Shown here: positions 19,465 to 28,222 of the stretch, piece after piece
Numbering within the stretch: the first letter of the stretch is position 1
Layout of the letters: every line of letters begins with the position of its first letter
NCBI GenBank assembly: GCA_937960895.1
Contig: CALCJD010000095.1
Span: 37,897 to 101,896, forward strand
Direction: 5' to 3'
Source: an uncultured Spartobacteria bacterium
GTDB lineage: Bacteria > Verrucomicrobiota > Verrucomicrobiia > Chthoniobacterales > Terrimicrobiaceae
Length of the DNA stretch: 64,000 nt
Program-made: the position numbers and the translations under genes
Notes under the pieces: model-generated
The model's database searches: none
Seen by the model: the letters and a program-made list of their open reading frames with translations, nothing else
What the model was told of the DNA's origin: nothing

Positions 19465-19965
19465 CTACTCGGACTGCAGCCGGCTCAGCAGGGCGGCGCG
19501 CACTTCGGCCATCTCGGCCTCGTCCATCAATTTCCGGGTCACGACCCGCAGCCGTCGGCTCAGCATGGACGCCACGCCGATAACGATCTGGGCGCCGGCC
19601 ACCGGATAGTTGCTGATGAATTGTTCGATGTCCGCGCGGGTGGCCACCCAGTATTGCGCCGGTTCGATGACCACCACCGAGCAGACCGCGCTGCCGGGAT
19701 CAAAGAGGTCGACCTCGCCGACCCACTCCCCTTTTTGAATCGTGCCCAGAAGCACATCACGGGAACCGTCGTGGCGGACCGCATGAAGCAGGCCGCTGAG
19801 GACGTAAAACAGTTTGCCGTGCGACTCGCCCTGTTTGATGAGCACTTCGCCGCGGTCGGCACGGTGAAATTCTCCATAGGTGCTGAGGGTGTCGCGGTCC
19901 TCCCTGGACAGCTGGGCAACCAGGCCCACGGCGGGAAGTTGAGGGCTGACGAGTTCTTCCGACAT
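19465..19965 (-). CDS. Cyclic-nucleotide-binding-fold protein without HTH
   Basis: A 166-residue protein made of a CRP-like beta-roll (GEVLIKQGESHGKLFYVLSG, GEWVGEVDLFDP) and a C-terminal helix, with no DNA-binding domain. The Arg that binds the cyclic phosphate in CRP should fall in the segment after GEVDLFDP; here that segment reads GSAVCSVVV, without Arg, so binding of cAMP is doubtful. A good Shine-Dalgarno (GGGGAGG, 19968-19974) fixes the ATG at 19965 rather than 19977. It is convergent with the disrupted cyclase gene; the pair hints at a cNMP signalling locus. Confidence 0.75.
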   Translation of the reverse strand: MSEELVSPQLPAVGLVAQLSREDRDTLSTYGEFHRADRGEVLIKQGESHGKLFYVLSGLLHAVRHDGSRDVLLGTIQKGEWVGEVDLFDPGSAVCSVVVIEPAQYWVATRADIEQFISNYPVAGAQIVIGVASMLSRRLRVVTRKLMDEAEMAEVRAALLSRLQSE

Positions 19966-20031
19966 GGCCCTCCCCATACCGCGTCTCCGCCGGACTGGCG
20001 ATCCTTTTTGTCAACCGGTCGACCGCGGATG

Positions 20032-21162
20032 TCAGGCCCCGTGGAGAAACGCCCAGTCGAGGGGAACGGCCACCTCCGCGCGATTTTTCCCCCGCAGAAC
20101 GATTCCGCCCTCCTTCCGGTCGATGCGGGTCACCGTTTCAAAGCCGTCGGGCACGGCGGCCACCCCCATGATGACACTGACCACGAGCGGGCGGCGCGGA
20201 CTCAGCCGCGCCACGGTGGGGATGCCGCGCGCCGCCACGGCATTGGGCGCCGCGGATTCCGCCAGTCCGTCGTGAAAGTGCCCAGTGATTTCCTCCAGTC
20301 CGAGCACGCCCCGATGACGGCCGTTCCAGGGGGCGTAATGGCGGCCGCCATTGCTGTGCCAGAGAACCGTCGACGCCAGCACACGCGGGTCCTTGAGCGA
20401 ATACCAGACGTAACGCTCACCGGGAAAAACCACGGCGGTCCAGGCAAAATCATCCCCCGGCCGCGCGCTCACCATGGCGAGGTCTTCGAAACCCTCGCGG
20501 GCCGGGTAACGCGTCAGGTCGGCCAACCCGCCGTTTGCCATCGGCACCCGCGCCAGCGTCCGAAAATGCGCCCCGGGCCTGAGGGAGGTATAACCCCCTT
20601 CCTCCGGCTTTTCGAAAATTCCGGGATACACCTGTCCGCCCACAATCGGGCTCGTGCTGATGCGGCCGCCCGACTCCGGAAACCTCAGGGTTGCGTGATG
20701 CCCGAAGGGCATGGGACCCGACGCGCCCCTGACCACATGACGGCAATAGACCGCCGTATGGCCGTCCACCAGACGGATCAATTTGTCCACGCGCCCCTTG
20801 CGAACGGTCAGGTCCATGTGCAGATGCAGTTGCCTTTCGGCGCCGTCCTGCAGGAAACGGTCAAACCTCCAGCGTCCATTCGCCGTTTCCCCGTGGGGAG
20901 GATGGTTCTCCCCGCGCCAGGGGCGCGCGTTTCCCCCAAAGGGGAAGCAGAAAAAATCCCCCCGCAGCACCTGCAGCAGGGGCGGAAATTTCGGGCCGAT
21001 TCCCTCGTTGGCCCAGGGCGCGATCTGGAAGGGTTGCACACGCCGGCGGCCGACCCGGAATTCCACCGGAGCCAAATGTCCCCCCAGGCGGGTCACCGCG
21101 GCGTCGACACAATCCGAGGAAATCGACCAGGAGGGCTGGGAGGCAATGGTGGAGAGTTTCAT
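20032..21162 (-). CDS. Galactose-mutarotase-like (aldose epimerase superfamily) protein
   Basis: A 376-residue soluble protein with no signal peptide. Its beta-rich pattern, with PWANEGIGPKFPPLLQVLRG, FFCFPFGGN and NHPPHGETANGRW near residues 50-98 and HLHMDLTVRKG near 115, is reminiscent of the sugar-binding beta-sandwich of aldose 1-epimerase relatives. I recognise the general fold rather than a named family, and the catalytic His/Glu pair cannot be assigned with certainty. It is transcribed divergently from tex. Confidence 0.5.
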   Translation of the reverse strand: MKLSTIASQPSWSISSDCVDAAVTRLGGHLAPVEFRVGRRRVQPFQIAPWANEGIGPKFPPLLQVLRGDFFCFPFGGNARPWRGENHPPHGETANGRWRFDRFLQDGAERQLHLHMDLTVRKGRVDKLIRLVDGHTAVYCRHVVRGASGPMPFGHHATLRFPESGGRISTSPIVGGQVYPGIFEKPEEGGYTSLRPGAHFRTLARVPMANGGLADLTRYPAREGFEDLAMVSARPGDDFAWTAVVFPGERYVWYSLKDPRVLASTVLWHSNGGRHYAPWNGRHRGVLGLEEITGHFHDGLAESAAPNAVAARGIPTVARLSPRRPLVVSVIMGVAAVPDGFETVTRIDRKEGGIVLRGKNRAEVAVPLDWAFLHGA

Positions 21163-21264
21163 GAAACGTCACCCATACCCGGCGGCCGGACCGGCGGCCA
21201 GCCGGAAATCGGGCCGGGGCGTCCCCCGGGGGACCCCAAAAATCCGGAAGCCCGGACCGGTCGG

Positions 21265-21288
21265 GCGGGGAAACCCTCCCCGCATTTT
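21265..21288 (+). terminator. Hairpin with T-run in the tex upstream region
   Basis: GCGGGG (21265-21270) pairs with CCCCGC (21278-21283) and is followed by ATTTTT, a compact intrinsic-terminator shape on the plus strand. It lies about 90 bp before the tex ATG with no plus-strand gene ending nearby, so it may be a leader attenuator or stop read-through. Confidence 0.35.
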
Positions 21289-21334
21289 TCGGCCTGATGT
21301 TCAGGGCCTCGGCGCGGGGCCGGACCTTCGGCCA

Positions 21335-21363
21335 TTGACTCCCCGTTTTTTCTCCGCATCATT
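21335..21363 (+). promoter_or_regulatory. Weak candidate promoter for tex
   Basis: TTGACT at 21335-21340 is a good -35 hexamer. With a 17-nt spacer the -10 would be ATCATT (21358-21363), a poor match. Offered only as the best candidate between the hairpin and the start codon. Confidence 0.25.
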
Positions 21364-21379
21364 CCCCGCCACTCTCCGA

Positions 21380-23677
21380 ATGATCGAAAAATACATCAAA
21401 AAAATCACCGAGGAGCTCAACCTCCAGCCGCGGCAGGTGGCGGCCACCGCCCTGCTTCTGGAAGAGGGAGCCACCATCCCGTTCATCGCCCGCTACCGCA
21501 AGGAACGCACCGGCGAGTTGGACGAAGTTCAGATCACCGCCATCCGCGACCGCATCGAGCAGCTCACCGAACTCGACAAACGCCGCGACGCCATCGTTTC
21601 CTCGCTCACAGAGCGCAAGCTTCTCACCCCCGAACTGCAGGCCAAGATCGAGGCCGCCGAGACCATGGCCACCCTCGAGGACATCTACCTCCCGTTCCGC
21701 CCGAAGAAGCGGACCAAGGCCACCGTGGCCCGGGAAAAGGGCCTCGAGCCGCTCGCCGATCTCCTCTGGGCCCAGGATCCCGCCACCAATCCCGAAACCG
21801 AAGCCCAGGCCTACGCCGGACGCGAATACGAGGTGGATGGCAAAAAGGCCGCCATCGCCGACGCGGCGGAGGCTCTCGCCGGAGCCCGCGACATCATCGC
21901 CGAACGCATCAATGACGATGCCGCCGTCCGCGCCAAACTCCGCGACCTCTACATCACCAAGGGCGTGCTCCGCTCCAAGGTCGCCATGGGCAAGGAGGAG
22001 GAGGGCGCCAAATACAAGGACTACTTCGACTGGAGCGAACCCGCCGCCCAGGCGCCCTCACACCGCATTCTCGCCATCCGCCGCGGCGAGGCGGAGGGTT
22101 TCCTGTATTCCCGCCTCACCCCCGACGAAAACGAGGCGCTCGCCATCATCGAAAACCTCATCCTCAAGAACAAATCCGCCGCCGCCGAACAGGTGAAGCT
22201 CGCCATTCAGGATTGCTACAAGCGTCTGCTGGGCTTCGCCATGGAGGCCGAGGCGCGCATGTTCTACAAAAAGAAGGCCGACGAGGAGGCCATCCGCGTC
22301 TTCGCCGAGAACCTGCGCGAACTGCTCCTGGCCTCGCCGCTCGGACAGAAGGCCACCCTGGCCATCGATCCCGGATTCCGCACCGGCTGCAAGGTCGTCG
22401 TGCTCGACCGTCAGGGCAAGCTCCTCGAACACGAGGTCATCTATCCGGAAAAAAGCACCCGCGAGCAGATCGAGGCCGCCGAGGTTCTTCACGCCCTCGT
22501 CAAAAAACACCACATCGAGGCCATCGCCATCGGCAACGGGACCGCGTCCCGCGAGACGGAGGCGTTCGTCCGCAAGATCAAGCTCCCGCCGTCCATCCCC
22601 ATCGTGGTGGTCAATGAATCCGGCGCGTCGATCTATTCCGCCTCGGAGGCCGCCCGCGAGGAATTCCCGAACCATGACGTCACCGTGCGCGGCGCCGTCT
22701 CCATCGGCCGCCGCCTGATGGATCCGCTGGCCGAACTCGTGAAGCTCGATCCCAAGTCGATCGGCGTCGGCCAGTATCAGCACGACGTGGACCAGAACGC
22801 CCTCAAGCGCTCGCTCGACGACGTCGTCATTTCCTGCGTGAACAGCGTGGGCGTGGAACTCAACACCGCCAGCAAACACCTGCTGAGTTATGTGTCCGGC
22901 CTGAATTCCCGGACCGCCCTCAACATCATCGAGTATCGCAACGCCAACGGCCCCTTCAAATCCCGCGAGGAACTGCGCAAGGTGCCCGGCCTCGGACCCA
23001 AGGCGTTCGAGCAGGCCGCCGGCTTCCTGCGCATCCGCGACGGCGTTCATCCGCTCGACGCCAGCGCCGTGCACCCGGAGCGCTACGAACTCGTGGACCG
23101 CATCGCCCGGGACACGGGCGCCACCGTGCAGGAATTGCTCAGGGATTCCGCCAAGCGGGCGAAGATCGACCTCAAGAAATACGTCACCGACGAGGTCGGT
23201 CTGCCCACACTGAACGACATCATGCAGGAACTGGCCAAGCCGGGACGCGATCCGCGCCAGCAGTTCGAGGCCTTCAGCTTCCAGGAGGGCGTCGAGAAGA
23301 TGGAGGATCTCCAGCCCGGCATGAAGCTGCCCGGCATCGTCACCAACGTCACCGCCTTCGGCGCCTTCGTCGACATCGGCGTGCACCAGGACGGACTCGT
23401 CCACATCAGCCAGCTCAGCGACCAGTTCGTCAAAAACCCCGCCGACGTGGTCAAGGTGGGCCAGAAGGTGCAGGTCACCGTGATGGAGGTCGACCTCGCC
23501 CGCAAGCGCATCAGCCTCTCCATGAAGAGCAAGCCCGAGGTCGGCGCGCCGCGCTCCAAGCCGGGAGAGCGCCGCGAAGGCGGCCCGCGGGACGTGCAAA
23601 GGCACTCCGCCGGCAACCGGGGCGGAGGATTCGGCAATGTGGACTGGTTCACGGCCGCCATGAACAAAAAGCACTAG
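21380..23677 (+). CDS. tex: Tex family RNA-binding transcription accessory protein
   Basis: A 765-residue Tex protein, a conserved nucleic-acid-binding factor related to eukaryotic Spt6. Order: Tex N-terminal helical region (IPFIARYRKERTGELDE), YqgF-like RNase H fold (LAIDPGFRTGCKVVVLD), helix-hairpin-helix region (KVPGLGPKAFEQAAGF), and a C-terminal S1 domain (GMKLPGIVTNVTAFGAFVDI) followed by a short basic Gly-rich tail. ATG 21380 begins the conserved MIEKYIKKI; the open frame upstream is not homologous. A strong hairpin follows the stop. Confidence 0.95.
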   Translation: MIEKYIKKITEELNLQPRQVAATALLLEEGATIPFIARYRKERTGELDEVQITAIRDRIEQLTELDKRRDAIVSSLTERKLLTPELQAKIEAAETMATLEDIYLPFRPKKRTKATVAREKGLEPLADLLWAQDPATNPETEAQAYAGREYEVDGKKAAIADAAEALAGARDIIAERINDDAAVRAKLRDLYITKGVLRSKVAMGKEEEGAKYKDYFDWSEPAAQAPSHRILAIRRGEAEGFLYSRLTPDENEALAIIENLILKNKSAAAEQVKLAIQDCYKRLLGFAMEAEARMFYKKKADEEAIRVFAENLRELLLASPLGQKATLAIDPGFRTGCKVVVLDRQGKLLEHEVIYPEKSTREQIEAAEVLHALVKKHHIEAIAIGNGTASRETEAFVRKIKLPPSIPIVVVNESGASIYSASEAAREEFPNHDVTVRGAVSIGRRLMDPLAELVKLDPKSIGVGQYQHDVDQNALKRSLDDVVISCVNSVGVELNTASKHLLSYVSGLNSRTALNIIEYRNANGPFKSREELRKVPGLGPKAFEQAAGFLRIRDGVHPLDASAVHPERYELVDRIARDTGATVQELLRDSAKRAKIDLKKYVTDEVGLPTLNDIMQELAKPGRDPRQQFEAFSFQEGVEKMEDLQPGMKLPGIVTNVTAFGAFVDIGVHQDGLVHISQLSDQFVKNPADVVKVGQKVQVTVMEVDLARKRISLSMKSKPEVGAPRSKPGERREGGPRDVQRHSAGNRGGGFGNVDWFTAAMNKKH

Positions 23678-23695
23678 CGTCCCCACACGCCGCCT

Positions 23696-23748
23696 CGGAC
23701 CGGAAATCGCGCCCGCCGGGAAAAACCGGCGGGCCGGCGCCCGGTCCG
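23696..23748 (+). terminator. Nested stem-loop terminator after tex
   Basis: An outer stem CGGACCGG / CCGGTCCG encloses an inner 9-bp stem GCCCGCCGG / CCGGCGGGC with a six-base loop. It starts 19 nt after the tex stop and is followed by a T/C-rich run ending TTTT. Confidence 0.75.
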
Positions 23749-23782
23749 TATTCCCCTTTTCGGCCGGCTGGCCCCAAAATTG

Positions 23783-23802
23783 CTGTTTTTTCCGCGAAAC
23801 AG
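23783..23802. promoter_or_regulatory. Inverted repeat before the pyrimidine-degradation genes
   Basis: CTGTTT and AAACAG flank an 8-nt centre, 36 bp before the preA-like ATG. The position suits an operator for the preA-like, mmsA and dihydropyrimidinase genes. No regulator is encoded nearby. Confidence 0.3.
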
Positions 23803-23837
23803 AAGGAAACTATCGGAAGACGCAACCCCTGAGACGT

Positions 23838-24968
23838 ATGCCAACACTCGCCACCACCGTTGACGGCCTCAAGCTCAAGAATCCGTTCATCATCGCCTCC
23901 GGACCTCCGGGAACCAACCTGAACGTGATCAACCGGGCCTTCCGCGAGGGCTGGGGGGCGGTGATTGCCAAAACTGTCAGCCTCGACGCCTCCAAGGTCA
24001 TCAACGTCACGCCCCGCTACGGCAAGCTCTACGCCAATGACAAAAAGGAGGTCATCGGCTGGGAAAACATCGAGCTCATCAGCGACCGCCCGCTGGAGAT
24101 CTGGATCGAGGAGTTCAAGAAATGCAAGGACGCCCATCCCGACGGCATTCTCATTGCGTCCATCATGGAGGAATACCGGAAGGACGCGTGGGTCGAGATC
24201 GTCGAGCGGTGCCAGGACGCCGGAGTCGACGGCTTTGAGCTGAATTTTTCCTGCCCCCACGGCCTGCCCGAGCGGAAAATGGGCGCGGCCATGGGACAGA
24301 ACCCCGAGATCCTCGGCGAGGTCTGCACCTGGGTCATGAGCGCGGCCAAAAAGCCGGTCTGGGCGAAGATGACTCCCAACATCACGCACATCGAGGATCC
24401 CGCCCGCAAGGCGCTCGCCGCCGGATGTCAGGGCATCTCCGCCATCAACACCATCCGCAGCGTCATCGGGGTGAATCTCGAAACCCTGCGCCCCGAACCG
24501 AGCGTGGAGGGTTACACCACCCCGGGCGGCTATTCCTCCAAGGCCGTCAAACCCATCGCCCTGCGCATGTGCATGGAACTGGCGCAGCTCATCAAATCCG
24601 AGTTTCCCGGACGCACCCTTTCGGGCATGGGCGGCGTGGAAACGGGCGAGGACGCCGCGCAGTTCATCCTGCTCGGATCCGACACCGTGCAGGTCTGCAC
24701 CGGCGTGATGAAGTTCGGCTACGAACTGGTGAAGCCGCTTTGCGAGCAGCTGCTGGCCTTCATGGAGAAGCACAAGTTCGAAACGATCGCCGATTTCAAG
24801 GGCCACAGCCTGCCCTACTTCACCACCCACGCCGAGCTCGTGCGCCTGCAAAAGGAACGCAAGGCCGCCCAAAAGGCCGCGGCGGAAAAAATGGTCGTCA
24901 AAGCCGACGGCGAATGGAGCGGCGACGAATTCGTCAAACAATCCGCCGCCTTGGCCAGCGGCGATTGA
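23838..24968 (+). CDS. preA: Dihydropyrimidine dehydrogenase PreA-like subunit, lacking the Fe-S tail
   Basis: A 376-residue FMN-binding TIM-barrel enzyme that should interconvert uracil/thymine and their 5,6-dihydro forms. Marks are NPFIIASGPPGTN, ELNFSCPHGLPERKMG, AKMTPNITHIEDPAR, GGYSSKAVKPIALRMC and SGMGGVETGEDAAQFILLGSDTVQV is split over the phosphate-binding end. Two features are unusual: the C-terminal ferredoxin domain with two [4Fe-4S] clusters, present in E. coli PreA, is missing, replaced by a Lys/Ala-rich tail; and no preT gene is adjacent. The position of mammalian Cys671 holds Met (GAAMGQ). The downstream mmsA and dihydropyrimidinase support the pathway. Confidence 0.85.
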   Translation: MPTLATTVDGLKLKNPFIIASGPPGTNLNVINRAFREGWGAVIAKTVSLDASKVINVTPRYGKLYANDKKEVIGWENIELISDRPLEIWIEEFKKCKDAHPDGILIASIMEEYRKDAWVEIVERCQDAGVDGFELNFSCPHGLPERKMGAAMGQNPEILGEVCTWVMSAAKKPVWAKMTPNITHIEDPARKALAAGCQGISAINTIRSVIGVNLETLRPEPSVEGYTTPGGYSSKAVKPIALRMCMELAQLIKSEFPGRTLSGMGGVETGEDAAQFILLGSDTVQVCTGVMKFGYELVKPLCEQLLAFMEKHKFETIADFKGHSLPYFTTHAELVRLQKERKAAQKAAAEKMVVKADGEWSGDEFVKQSAALASGD

Positions 24969-24992
24969 TTTTAGCTTTTCCGCTTTTCCACC

Positions 24993-26474
24993 ATGTTCCC
25001 CTGCCCGTCCTACATCGGCGGCGAATGGAAGTCCGGCGACGGACTGCCCACCTCGCCGGTTCACAATCCGTCCACCGGCGAGGTCATCGCCCAATGTCCG
25101 CTGGGCGGCGCGGCCGAGGTGCACGCCGCCGTTGAAGCGGCGGCGGCCGCCTTTCCCTCCTGGAGCGAAACGCCGCCCGTCGAGCGCGCGCGGATTTTTT
25201 TCCGCTACCGTCAGCTCATCGAGGAAAATTTCGACCGCATCTGCGAGACGGTCTCGCGGGAGCATGGCAAGACGCTGGCCGAGGCCCGGGGGAGCGTCTA
25301 TCGCGGACTCGAAAACATCGAATACGCCTGCGGCGGGCCGACCCTCCTCATGGGCGACACGCTGGAAAATCTCGCCCGCAATGTCGATTGCGAGACGCAT
25401 CTGCAGCCGCTCGGGGTCTGCGTCGGCATCACGCCCTTCAACTTCCCGGCCATGGTGCCGCTCTGGATGTTCCCGCTGGCCCTCGTGTGCGGCAACACCT
25501 TCGTGTTGAAGCCGAGTGAAAAGGTTCCGCTCAGCGCCATCCTGCTGGTCGAGCTTCTCGAAAAAGCCGGCCTGCCCAAGGGGGTGCTCAACCTCGTGCA
25601 CGGCGGACGCGAGGCCGTCGACGCGCTCCTCACCCATCCGGAGGTCAAGGCCGTCTCCTTCGTCGGATCCACCCCAATTGCCAAATACATCTATGAAACC
25701 GGCACGCGGAACGGAAAACGCGTCCAGGCCAACGGCGGCGCGAAGAATTACATCGTCGTCATGCCCGACGCCGACGTGGAAAAAACCGTCGAAGCGCTGT
25801 CCACCGCCGCCTTCGGATGCGCAGGGGAACGCTGCATGGCCGGCTCCACCGCCCTCACCGTCGGCACCGCCGCGGACCGCATTCTTCCTCCGCTGATCGA
25901 AGCCGCCAAAGCGATCAGGGTTGGTCCGACGGACCGTCCCGCCCAGCCGGACATGGGCCCGCTCATCACCGCCGTCCACCGGGACCGCGTGCTTGGTCTC
26001 GTCGCGGAGAGCGAAAAGGAAGGCGCAAAGGTTGTCTGCGACGGACGCGGGGTCCGGGTTCCCGAGGCGCCTCGGGGGTTCTACATGGGCGCCACCATTG
26101 TCGATCAGGTGGCCGCCGAAATGACCATCGCCCGCGAGGAAGTTTTCGGGCCCGTGCTGAACGTCATGCGCATGGAGGATCTCGACCAGGCCATCGCCCG
26201 GGCCAATGCCTCCGCCTACGGCAACGGTGCCGCCATCTTCACCAACAGCGGAGCCGCCGCGCGCGAATTCAAACACCGCGTCAAGGCCGGCATGGTCGGC
26301 ATCAACGTCGGTGTGCCCGCCACCATGGCCATGTTCCCCTTCACCGGCTGGGACGCCTCGTTCTTCGGCGACCTGCACATCCAGGGCAAGGAGGGCGTCC
26401 TGTTCTACACCCGCCAAAAGGTCGTCACCACCCGCTGGTTCCACGGCCAGGTGGGCGACGTGTGGAGGAAATGA
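24993..26474 (+). CDS. mmsA: CoA-acylating (methyl)malonate-semialdehyde dehydrogenase
   Basis: A 493-residue aldehyde dehydrogenase that turns malonate or methylmalonate semialdehyde into acetyl- or propionyl-CoA plus CO2. The catalytic C281 is in CAGERCMAGS. The usual general base Glu is replaced by Asn247 (ANGGAKN), the hallmark of the CoA-acylating branch, and the C-terminal SFFGDLHIQGKEGV and FYTRQKVVTTRW also fit. In this setting it would finish uracil (via beta-alanine) and thymine breakdown. It starts 24 nt after preA on the same strand. The same enzyme type serves valine and inositol degradation, but no such genes are nearby. Confidence 0.92.
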   Translation: MFPCPSYIGGEWKSGDGLPTSPVHNPSTGEVIAQCPLGGAAEVHAAVEAAAAAFPSWSETPPVERARIFFRYRQLIEENFDRICETVSREHGKTLAEARGSVYRGLENIEYACGGPTLLMGDTLENLARNVDCETHLQPLGVCVGITPFNFPAMVPLWMFPLALVCGNTFVLKPSEKVPLSAILLVELLEKAGLPKGVLNLVHGGREAVDALLTHPEVKAVSFVGSTPIAKYIYETGTRNGKRVQANGGAKNYIVVMPDADVEKTVEALSTAAFGCAGERCMAGSTALTVGTAADRILPPLIEAAKAIRVGPTDRPAQPDMGPLITAVHRDRVLGLVAESEKEGAKVVCDGRGVRVPEAPRGFYMGATIVDQVAAEMTIAREEVFGPVLNVMRMEDLDQAIARANASAYGNGAAIFTNSGAAAREFKHRVKAGMVGINVGVPATMAMFPFTGWDASFFGDLHIQGKEGVLFYTRQKVVTTRWFHGQVGDVWRK

Positions 26475-26635
26475 CGGATTTCACGGATCGCCACGGATGA
26501 TTCCAGCCGCCCTGAGCCAAAAAATCTTCGGTGCCGCCATGAAGGTGCCGCCCTCCCTCAAGCCCGGGCGCAGTAAAAATCTCACAATTTCGGCCGGAGG
26601 CGCGTCGTTCGCTGAACTCCCCTCCGTGAAATCCG
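26475..26635. repeat. 13-bp inverted repeat in the mmsA-dihydropyrimidinase gap
   Basis: CGGATTTCACGGA (26475-26487) and its exact complement TCCGTGAAATCCG (26623-26635) bracket 135 bp without a credible gene. Similar CGGATTTCACGGAT strings recur in intergenic DNA of some Verrucomicrobia, so it may be a dispersed repeat remnant. The full gap is 26475-26705, with nothing else recognised. Confidence 0.4.
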
Positions 26636-26705
26636 CGGTTCAAATTTTCTCCGCCTTTCCGAAACCCCTTCATTCCCAGTTCCGAAATCCGCATTCCACA
26701 TTCCC

Positions 26706-28085
26706 ATGAGCCTTCTGATCAAAAACGGCGAGATTGTCACCGGGGATTCCCGCTACGTGGCCGACATCTGGTGCGAGGGGGAAACCATCACCCGCATCGA
26801 CAAAAACATCGACCCGCCGGCCGGCGCGAAGGTGATTGACGCCACCGGGAAATATGTCTTCCCCGGATTCGTCGATCCGCACACGCACATTTACCTGCCC
26901 TTCATGGGCACGTATTCGAAGGACACCTACGAGACCGGCACAAAGGCGGCCGTCGCGGGCGGCACCACCACCATCTTTGACATGTGCTGTCCGTCACGCG
27001 CCACGGAACCCTCCGAAGGCTTCGCCACCTGGCAGTCCCACGCGGAGGGAAAGGCCGCCTGCGACTACACTTTTCACATGGGCGTCACCAAATTCGACGA
27101 CGCCTCCGAAAAACAGCTTCGCGAAATCGTCGCGTCCGGCGTGCAGTCGTTCAAAATCTTCCTCGCCTACAAGGGCGCCTTCGGAATCGACGACACCGAG
27201 CTCTACCGCACGCTGAGCCTCGCCCGCGACCTTGGCGTGGTGGTCACCGCACACTGCGAAAACGAAACGTTGGTCGCCGAACGGCAGAAGGAACTGCTCG
27301 CCGCCGGGGTGACCGGACCGGAGGGACACCACGACAGCCGTCCGCCCCACGTGGAGGCCGAGGGCGTGCATCATCTGATGAGTTTCGCCGGCCTCACCGG
27401 CGCCTCCGTGTACATCGTCCATCTCAGCTGTCGCGAGGCCCTGGAGGAGGCGGTGCGCGCACGGCTGCGCGGGGTGGACGTCCGGGTGGAAACACTCATC
27501 CAATACCTCACCCTCGACAAGACGCATGCGGAGCTGCCGGATTTTGAAGGTGCCAAATACGTCATGTCCCCGCCGTTGCGGGACAAGGCAAACCAGGAGG
27601 TGCTTTGGAACGGCCTTCGCCAGGGCCTGATCGACACCGTCGGCACGGATCACGCGCCCTTTGATTTTGCCGGACAGAAACCGATGGGCCGGGACGACTT
27701 CACCAAAATCCCCAACGGCATCCCCGCGCTCGAGGACCGCATCAACCTGCTCTACACCTACGGCGTCAAACGCGGAAAACTCGACCTGCACCAATTGGTC
27801 AATGTGGCCAGCACCAATGCGGCGAAAATTTTCAACCTCTTCCCGCGCAAGGGAACGATCCAGCCGGGTGCCGACGCGGACCTTGTGGTTTACGACCCCG
27901 ACTATCGCGGCAAACTCTCCGCCGCGAACCAGCACATGGCCGTCGATTACAACGCCTACGAAGGCTGGGAGATCGAGGGGCGGCCGGCCGTCGTCACCGT
28001 CCGCGGAGAGATGGCCGCGCGTGACGGCCGATTTGTCGGCACGGTGGGACGCGGGAAGTTTCTCAAACGAACATCCGGCCGGTAG
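26706..28085 (+). CDS. Dihydropyrimidinase / D-hydantoinase
   Basis: A 459-residue cyclic amidohydrolase that opens dihydrouracil or dihydrothymine to the N-carbamoyl beta-amino acid. The binuclear metal set is complete: H59 and H61 (DPHTHIYLP), Lys150 expected to be carboxylated (SFKIFLAYKG), H183 (TAHCENE), H239 (YIVHLSC) and D315 (GTDHAPF). Family length is normal. Together with preA and mmsA it gives steps 1, 2 and last of reductive pyrimidine degradation. The missing ureidopropionase could be the M20 enzyme at 10.7 kb. Allantoinase activity is possible for this superfamily but the motif context favours dihydropyrimidinase. Confidence 0.9.
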   Translation: MSLLIKNGEIVTGDSRYVADIWCEGETITRIDKNIDPPAGAKVIDATGKYVFPGFVDPHTHIYLPFMGTYSKDTYETGTKAAVAGGTTTIFDMCCPSRATEPSEGFATWQSHAEGKAACDYTFHMGVTKFDDASEKQLREIVASGVQSFKIFLAYKGAFGIDDTELYRTLSLARDLGVVVTAHCENETLVAERQKELLAAGVTGPEGHHDSRPPHVEAEGVHHLMSFAGLTGASVYIVHLSCREALEEAVRARLRGVDVRVETLIQYLTLDKTHAELPDFEGAKYVMSPPLRDKANQEVLWNGLRQGLIDTVGTDHAPFDFAGQKPMGRDDFTKIPNGIPALEDRINLLYTYGVKRGKLDLHQLVNVASTNAAKIFNLFPRKGTIQPGADADLVVYDPDYRGKLSAANQHMAVDYNAYEGWEIEGRPAVVTVRGEMAARDGRFVGTVGRGKFLKRTSGR

Positions 28086-28161
28086 ATCCGCAGTTCGCGT
28101 CGAAAAGTTTCGGCCCCCCCGCCTTCAGCTCCCCGACCGCCGGCCGACCTGAATCATGTTA

Positions 28162-28179
28162 CATGACTTTATAGTCATG
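28162..28179. promoter_or_regulatory. AT-rich perfect palindrome between convergent genes
   Basis: CATGACT-TTAT-AGTCATG is a 7-bp perfect inverted repeat in an AT-rich patch, between the dihydropyrimidinase stop and the 3' end of the vWA gene. No U-run follows on either strand, so it is not a classic terminator. Purpose unknown. Confidence 0.35.
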
Positions 28180-28222
28180 AATATGTCCCCTGCCGCCGAT
28201 CCCCGGCAAAGTCCCGCGTGTC

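Noticed and set aside
21216..21238. GTCCCCCGGGGGAC palindrome upstream of tex as an operator
   Set aside because: It consists almost only of C and G runs and is likely to arise by chance in this GC-rich spacer.
23649..26444. A 931-codon minus-strand open frame opposite preA and mmsA
   Set aside because: Runs opposite two confident genes, with no motifs; explained by GC-rich third positions.
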